A DNA stretch of 16,166 nucleotides, from contig CAXSDP010000079.1 in NCBI GenBank assembly GCA_964235705.1, positions 1-16,166 of the forward strand. Direction: 5' to 3'. Below, piece by piece: positions 11,819-16,166 of the stretch. The translations under genes and the position numbers were made by a program. Each line of letters begins with the position of its first letter. Positions within the stretch are counted from its first letter, which is position 1. The notes below the pieces were generated by a model. It made no database searches. It was not told the origin of the DNA and was given only the letters and a program-made list of their open reading frames with translations. This stretch comes from RH-AL1 sp964235705 (GTDB taxonomy: Bacteria; Pseudomonadota; Alphaproteobacteria; Rhizobiales; Beijerinckiaceae).

Positions 11819-13381
11819 TCATGACGGGCTGAAGCCGATCAGGCGGGCTTGCAGCAGATCGATTCTGCCGCGCCCGTACATCTGGCGCTTGACGAGCTTT
11901 AGCTTGGTGACCTGACCCTCCGTCTGCCCGTTCGACCAGGGCAGCGCCAGCGCCGCCCGTACCGCCGCGCCGTCCCGGACGATGCCGCGGGCGAAGGAGG
12001 CGACGAGACTCCCGTTCGCCCGCGCCGCCCAGGCGCCGAGCTTGTCCGGTGCCATCGTGCGAACCATGGCCTGGAACCCGGCCACGATCACCCGCGCCTC
12101 CAGCAGAGCCGGCACGCCCTGTTCGACCGCCGCCACCGTCAGCGTCTCCGCCTTGGTGAGGTGATCGCGGCTGGTGGTCAGCAGGCGCGCCAGTGTCCGC
12201 GCCGAGGGCACGCGCTGCAGCCGCTCGATCTCGGCCGCCTCGGCCCGCCGGCGCCGCGTCGCCCACTCGCCGACCACGCGCAGCGAGCCCCGGAAGCCCT
12301 GCTCCTTCGCCCGCCGCCACAGATCGGTGGCGTTGCGGGCGCCAGCCTCCCACTGCGCGTCGAGCCAGGGAAGGTGAGCTTCCAGCGAACTCTGACGGAC
12401 CCGGAACATGTCGCTGCGCTCGCCGCGCAGCACCTCGCGGACGACCTTGCGGCTGTGGCCAAGGCGACGGACGATCTGTCGGATCGGCATGCCGGCCTGC
12501 GACAAGGCGCGGATGGCCGCGTCCGCCTCCTCGCGCCGCAGATAGCCCTCGTACTGGATGCGCTCGGCGGCCGTGAGCAGAGCGGGATTGATGGTGGCAG
12601 CGCCGACCACCTCGCGGACCTGCCGCATGGAGAAACGCACGGCGTCGAGGAAGCTGCGGCTGGCGTTCTCCATCAGGTGCCAGCGATCGGCGACCTGGAC
12701 AGCCTGCGGCAGGGCGCGGGCGACGGCCTCGCCGTAGCCGCCGCCCCGATCACGCGCGACGACCTTGATCGACGGGCGCTCTGCCAGCCACGCTTGCGCG
12801 GTGGCCTGCTCGCGATCCGGCAGCAGGGCCACGACACGGCGGCGCTCGAGATCGCAGACCAGGGTTCCGTAGCGGTGGTTGCGCCGCCACGCAAAGTCGT
12901 CGATGCCGACCACGTTCAGAGCATCCGGCTTGGGTGCCGCACGGCGGCGGATGACGCGCAGCAGCGTGTCGCGGCTGACCGGCAGACAGAGGCGGCGGGC
13001 GAGGCCGGCGGCGGGCCGTCCGCCCAGCGCCAAGCCGAGGTGATGGACGACCTGCTCCAGCCGCGCGGTGCGACGGGCGAAGGCGGGTAGGATATCGGCC
13101 GGGAAGCGCTCGACGAAGATGCGCTTGGTGCATGAGGCCACCTCGCAGCGGAAGCGCCGGGCAAGCACCTGGATGTCGACCCGCCGCCCGCCCAGAGGCA
13201 GGTCGGCGGCACGACGCCGGTAGCGGCTCTGCACGCGACACGAGGGTGTCGCGCAGGACGGGCACCGCGCCGACCCCGCTGCCGACCGCACGACCAAGCT
13301 GATCCTATCGGCGCCCATGTCGAAGTGATCGACGAGGAAGCCGTCGGGCACGAGCTGCGAAGGCTTGAGGCTGCGGCGCAT
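11819..13381 (-). CDS. ISL3-family transposase
   Basis: The product is 520 residues from ATG at 13379-13381. The N-terminal zinc-finger segment (zf-ISL3) has Cys40, Cys43, Cys79 and Cys84, followed by the helix-turn-helix region and the DDE nuclease. VVGIDDFAWRRNHRYG (158-172) carries the first Asp, VVARDRGGGY (207-216) the second (Asp211), and NGQTEGQVTKLKLVKRQMYG (484-503) the catalytic Glu488. RQMYGR near the C-terminus is a family hallmark. A second helix-turn-helix-like insertion is visible around 283-318 (QIVRRLGHSRKVVREVL). Length, domain order and all catalytic residues are intact and the gene sits between matching inverted repeats, so the element is probably functional. It catalyses cut-and-paste or copy-out movement of this element. 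Confidence 0.92.
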   Translation of the reverse strand: MRRSLKPSQLVPDGFLVDHFDMGADRISLVVRSAAGSARCPSCATPSCRVQSRYRRRAADLPLGGRRVDIQVLARRFRCEVASCTKRIFVERFPADILPAFARRTARLEQVVHHLGLALGGRPAAGLARRLCLPVSRDTLLRVIRRRAAPKPDALNVVGIDDFAWRRNHRYGTLVCDLERRRVVALLPDREQATAQAWLAERPSIKVVARDRGGGYGEAVARALPQAVQVADRWHLMENASRSFLDAVRFSMRQVREVVGAATINPALLTAAERIQYEGYLRREEADAAIRALSQAGMPIRQIVRRLGHSRKVVREVLRGERSDMFRVRQSSLEAHLPWLDAQWEAGARNATDLWRRAKEQGFRGSLRVVGEWATRRRRAEAAEIERLQRVPSARTLARLLTTSRDHLTKAETLTVAAVEQGVPALLEARVIVAGFQAMVRTMAPDKLGAWAARANGSLVASFARGIVRDGAAVRAALALPWSNGQTEGQVTKLKLVKRQMYGRGRIDLLQARLIGFSPS

Positions 13382-13421
13382 GGCACGGCTCCGTCGAGGA
13401 ACTCCGCACCGCCAACGCCGC

Positions 13422-13457
13422 CGTCAGCAAGATCGCGCCAGAGCCAAGATTGCACGC
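13422..13457 (-). repeat. Right inverted repeat of the ISL3 element
   Basis: On the minus strand it reads GCGTGCAAT, CTT, GGCTCTGGCGCGATC and onward, matching the left end. It lies about 40 bp upstream of the transposase start, so the promoter overlaps or adjoins it. Confidence 0.8.
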
Positions 13458-13487
13458 GATCTAGGGTCAAGGTTCAACGCCGATGGG

Positions 13488-13498
13488 GTGGACGCCCC
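13488..13498 (+). repeat. Left subterminal inverted repeat of the IS110-family element
   Basis: GTGGACGCCCC, the exact reverse complement of 14832-14842. Confidence 0.65.
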
Positions 13499-13554
13499 TC
13501 CGACGGCATCGATGTGCCAAGGTTGCGGTGTCGACCGCGCGAGGAGGAGCGTCC

Positions 13555-14583
13555 ATGGAGAAGGTTAGCATCGTCGGCCTGGATCTGGCCAAGAACGTCT
13601 TCCAGGCGCATGGCGCCTTCGCCAACGGTGCCGTGGCCTTCAGCAAGAAGATCACGCGCGGCAAGCTGCTGGCCTTCTTCGCCGAGCTGCCGCGCTGCCT
13701 GGTGGCGATGGAAGCCTGTGCCAGCGCCCACTACTGGGCCCGCGAGATCGCCGCGCTCGGCCACGACGTTCGCCTGATCGCCCCGATCTACGTGAAGCCG
13801 TTCGTCAAGCGCAACAAGAACGATGCGGCCGACGCGCAGGCCATCGCCGAGGCCGCCTCGCGCCCGACCATGCGCTTCGTCGGCGTGAAGAGCGCGGACA
13901 AGCAAGCCTCTGGCATGGCCTTCAAGACGCGCGACCTCCTTGTGCGCCAGCGCACCCAGACCATCAACGCGCTACGCGGACATCTGGCGGAGTACGGCAT
14001 CATCGCGCCCAACGGTCCGGTCCATGTCGCGGCGTTGGCCGAAGCGCTGACCAGGCCCGACGCGCCGGTACCCAAGCCCGTTGTCGGCCTCGGTCGCATG
14101 CTGCTGGCCCACATCGCGGCTTTGGGCGACCAGGTCGCGCTGCTCGAACGGGAGCTGCGCGAGCGGGCCAAGCGCGACGAGGCGGCCCGGCGCCTGATGA
14201 CCATCCCCGGCATCGGCGTCATCTGCGCCACCGCCATCGAAGCGCTGGCGCCGCCACCGGAAAGCTTCGCCAAGGGTCGCGACTTCGCGGCCTGGCTCGG
14301 GCTGACACCCCGGCAGAACTCGTCTGGCGGCAAGGTGCGCCTCGGCAGCACGACCAAGAAGGGGCAGCGCGACCTCCGACGGCTGTTGATCTGCGGGGCG
14401 GTCACCGTGGTGAGATGGGCCTTGCGCAAGGGCGCGCCGCAGGGCTCCTGGCTCGCATCCATGCTGGCCCGGAAGCCACGTTTGGTCGTCGCCGTCGCCC
14501 TGGCCAACAGGATCGCACGGGTCGCCTGGGCCTTGCTGGCCAAGGGTGGTGTTTACAGGGTTTCGGAGGCGGTCGCCGCCTGA
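13555..14583 (+). CDS. IS110-family transposase (DEDD recombinase)
   Basis: The ATG at 13555 is preceded by a GAGGAGGAG site 5 nt upstream; the frame is open further upstream but without similarity. The product is 342 residues, normal for the family. The N-terminal RuvC-like DEDD domain shows VGLDLAKNVF (7-16) with Asp10, VAMEACAS (50-57) with Glu53, and KRNKNDAADAQAI (85-97) with Asp90 and Asp93. The C-terminal Transposase_20 domain has LMTIPGIGVICATAI (214-228) and LTPRQNSSGGKVRLG (250-264), containing the serine thought to act as nucleophile (Ser256 or Ser257). IS110 enzymes are guided by an RNA encoded in the element's non-coding end. All catalytic residues are present, so the gene is probably active. 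Confidence 0.93.
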   Translation: MEKVSIVGLDLAKNVFQAHGAFANGAVAFSKKITRGKLLAFFAELPRCLVAMEACASAHYWAREIAALGHDVRLIAPIYVKPFVKRNKNDAADAQAIAEAASRPTMRFVGVKSADKQASGMAFKTRDLLVRQRTQTINALRGHLAEYGIIAPNGPVHVAALAEALTRPDAPVPKPVVGLGRMLLAHIAALGDQVALLERELRERAKRDEAARRLMTIPGIGVICATAIEALAPPPESFAKGRDFAAWLGLTPRQNSSGGKVRLGSTTKKGQRDLRRLLICGAVTVVRWALRKGAPQGSWLASMLARKPRLVVAVALANRIARVAWALLAKGGVYRVSEAVAA

Positions 14584-14842
14584 GCGGCAGCTGCATCCGG
14601 AAGCGTCGGTGATGTGGGAGGGTCGATCGAACGGGTAAGGGCAAACGGTCAATGAGACAGGGTCGGGAAAACCAGCGTCAAACGGAGCACCTTAAGTGCG
14701 CCACGCCGACTTGGACCCGGTCCGCGGATCTCCATACGGGCCCGCGGCGGGTGAACGGCCGCATCATGAGGCCGGACACACGACAGCACCTGACCACATG
14801 CTTGAACCCCAAGAAACCGCTTGCATCAAACGGGGCGTCCAC
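14584..14842 (+). ncRNA. Right non-coding end of the IS110-family element, possible guide (bridge/seek) RNA locus
   Basis: About 250 bp follow the transposase stop before the right subterminal repeat, with no credible coding frame. IS1111-type elements encode a guide RNA in this position. Local pairings are visible, such as GCAC-CTTAA-GTGC (14687-14699) and a GC-rich ACCCG...CGGGT fold across about 14717-14754. RNA boundaries and guide loops cannot be placed without homologues. The call rests on element layout, not on a detected RNA. Confidence 0.45.
14832..14842 (-). repeat. Right subterminal inverted repeat of the IS110-family element
   Basis: GGGGCGTCCAC, complementary to the left copy at 13488-13498. 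Confidence 0.65.
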
Positions 14843-14850
14843 ACACGTTT

Positions 14851-15867
14851 GACAGGCTGGAGTGCCATCCGGGCGTGAGAACCATCGTGCGCGACCGCGC
14901 CACCGTCTTCGCCCGGGCTATGCGGGATGGCGCTCCCCAGGCCACGCAGGCGGCGGACCGCTGGCATCTGCTGCACAATCTCGGCGACGCGCTCCGGGCC
15001 GCGGTGGGCCGGCATCGACGTGCCGTCTCGGCCGCGGGCGGCATCGAGCGGGACAAGCCCGAGCAACCGGGTCTGCACAGGGTGCCGGTGAGCGGTCCGG
15101 GCGTCGACGCGCTGAGAGGCGAGCGCCGGCAGGCCCGGGCCGAACGCTACGCCGAGGTCAGCCGACTGCGCGCCGACGGGCTGCCGCCTCGCCGGATCGC
15201 CCGCGCGCTCGGCATGAGCCAACGCAGCATCGAGCGATGGTTGACGGCCGGTGGCGAGCCGGAGCATCGCCGGCCCCCGGTGGCGAGCCTCGTTGATCCG
15301 TTCCGCCCCTATCTCGACCGCCGCTGGCGCGAGGGCTGCCGGAACACGAGGCAGCTGTGGCGGGAGATCACGGCAGGCGGCTTCAAAGGCAGCTTCGCGA
15401 CGATTGCCCGCTGGGCCGCTCCCCTGCGCGGTGCCGGCCCGGCTGATGGCTCCGTACCGCCTCCGACGCCACCAGCCGCGTCCCGCCCGTCACGGCGGCG
15501 GTGCGCTTGGCTGCTCGGGCGCGAGCTCGACGATCTCACGGCGGCCGAGCGCTCTTATGTGGAGCGACTGACGGCGGCCGATCCCGCGCTGGCGATGGCC
15601 TCCAGCCTGGCGCGGCGCTTCGCGGCCATGGTGAGGGGCGGGGATGCGTCGGGTCTCGACGCCTGGATCGCATCGGCGTCGGAGGGCGACCTGAGCGGCT
15701 TGGCGACGGGCTTGGCGCGCGACAAGGCAGCCGTGAGGGCCGCCATCACCGAGCCCTGGAGCACGAGCCCGGTCGAGGGACACATCAACCGGTTGAAGAC
15801 ACTCAAGCGGCAGATGTATGGCCGGGCCGGCTACGATGTCCTGCGAGCCAGGATGCTGGCCGCGTGA
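14851..15867 (+). pseudogene. 5'-truncated ISL3-family transposase
   Basis: The frame enters from the IS110 right end and becomes ISL3-like at about LECHPGVRTIVRDRA, continuing AADRWHLLHNLGDALRAAVG, a helix-turn-helix (PPRRIARALGMSQRSIERWL) and WSTSPVEGHINRLKTLKRQM, with the catalytic Glu in SPVEG. The zinc finger, the first helix-turn-helix and the first catalytic Asp region (about 180 residues) are missing, so it is inactive. It is only distantly similar to the intact ISL3 transposase at 11819-13381 and so comes from another element. The missing 5' part is not on the far side of the IS110 element, which means a deletion accompanied or followed the insertion. Confidence 0.85.
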
Positions 15868-15910
15868 GGGCCCGGGCGACATCGCGAAGGCGATCGCCCG
15901 CTCCAGGCCG

Positions 15911-15940
15911 CACCAAAAAAGCGGAAGAGCCCCAGATTGC
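15911..15940 (-). repeat. Right terminal inverted repeat of the truncated ISL3 element
   Basis: On the minus strand this reads GGCAATCTGGGGCTCTTCCG, then CTTTTTTGGTG. GGCTCTTCCG is a common start of ISL3-family ends. GCAATCT just outside GGCTCT is shared with the right end of the complete ISL3 element. The left partner has been lost with the 5' half. Confidence 0.5.
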
Positions 15941-16166
15941 CGCGCTACACGCGACCGCGAACGCCGGCGAGACCGACAGCAGAACGAGGACGCCGTGCGA
16001 GGCCAAGCCGTGATCGCCATAGGGGAAGGCGTTAGTCACACAAACCGGATGGTCCGAGGTGATGAACTGCCGCGCCCCATCCGCTCGGTAGAGCACCGGA
16101 ACCAGGCGGAGCTGATCTTCCCCCTTTGAAGTGGTCCGCCCTGAGGTATGGCTTTCGAGCCTCAAC
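15941..16166 (-). pseudogene. DUF4238-like gene fragment interrupted by the ISL3 element (runs off the window)
   Basis: On the minus strand an open frame enters at the window edge and reads VLYRADGARQFITSDHPVCV, then TNAFPYGDHGLASHGVLVLL and SVSPAFAVACSA. This pattern, with 'FITSDNPV' followed by a 'P(F/Y)YG..GL..PG' and a 'P(I/V)SP' segment, is characteristic of DUF4238 proteins, an uncharacterised family frequent in accessory regions. Similarity stops at the ISL3 right end, so the 3' part has been displaced or lost. The 5' part lies outside the window. The family call rests on motif memory and is moderate. Confidence 0.5.

Larger units (their letters stand above)
11782..13457 (-). mobile_element. 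Complete ISL3-family insertion sequence
   Basis: A single transposase gene is bounded by long inverted repeats. The inner 24 bp (11794-11817 and 13422-13445, starting GGCTCTGGCGCGATC) match at 22 positions. A further 9 bp (GCGTGCAAT, 11782-11790 and 13449-13457) match perfectly after a 3-bp mismatch. Element length is about 1.68 kb, normal for the family. No 8-bp target duplication is visible at these ends, so the element may have lost a flank by recombination. Confidence 0.8.
13480..14846 (+). mobile_element. IS110-family (IS1111-like) insertion sequence
   Basis: The DEDD transposase gene is flanked by an 11-bp subterminal inverted repeat: GTGGACGCCCC at 13488-13498 and GGGGCGTCCAC at 14832-14842. 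Subterminal repeats, a short left non-coding end (about 60 bp) and a long right one (about 250 bp) are the layout of the IS1111 subgroup. The exact tips are a few bases outside the repeats and cannot be fixed from one copy. It sits between the complete ISL3 element and a truncated ISL3 gene. Confidence 0.75.

Noticed and set aside
12161..13090. Plus-strand frame of 309 codons inside the ISL3 transposase
   Set aside because: Antisense to a full-length transposase with all catalytic residues.
1..16166. CRISPR array or tRNA gene
   Set aside because: No regularly spaced direct repeats and no tRNA cloverleaf or T-loop signature was seen on reading through.

Overview
The window is high-GC bacterial DNA with a codon bias typical of Alphaproteobacteria. 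The mix of IS5, ISL3, IS110 and Tn3-type remnants would suit Methylobacterium/Rhizobiales plasmids or genomic islands. The genus is inference, since no housekeeping gene or rRNA is present. It reads as a defence-type island embedded in mobile-element debris.

Left flank (1-2323): the tail of an IS5-family transposase, a frameshifted serine resolvase, a second IS5-type transposase fragment on the minus strand, and a chimeric gene joining the first ~21 codons of an integrase-like protein to the C-terminal zincin domain of an ArdC-type antirestriction protein. About 620 bp without a convincing gene follow.

Core (2324-11411): eight genes, almost all belonging to nucleotide- or NAD-handling superfamilies. 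Module A (+) is a ThsB-type TIR-like protein, a SLOG-family protein overlapping it, and a patatin-like phospholipase with an N-terminal helical-repeat domain. Module B (-) is a protein with a nucleoside-deoxyribosyltransferase-like N-terminus and a TPR/DUF4071-like C-terminus; it converges on module A and diverges from module C. Module C (+) is a PfkB-kinase/deoxyribosyltransferase-like fusion, a TIR/tRNA-guanine-transglycosylase-like fusion whose start overlaps the previous stop, a QueC-like 7-cyano-7-deazaguanine synthase, and a second TIR-like protein one base downstream. I consider module C the strongest candidate for an undescribed system. It combines base-synthesis, base-exchange, nucleoside-kinase and NAD-processing domains with no CD-NTase, no SIR2 and no DNA-modification partners in the window. 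A plausible reading is that a deazapurine-containing or other unusual nucleotide is made or sensed, with TIR-like and phospholipase effectors. That is inference.

Right flank (11412-16166): a strong hairpin directly after module C, a complete ISL3-family element with long inverted repeats, an intact IS110-family (IS1111-like) element with a long right non-coding end that may encode its guide RNA, and a 5'-truncated second ISL3 transposase. The second ISL3 element appears to have interrupted a DUF4238-like gene whose fragment runs off the right edge on the minus strand.
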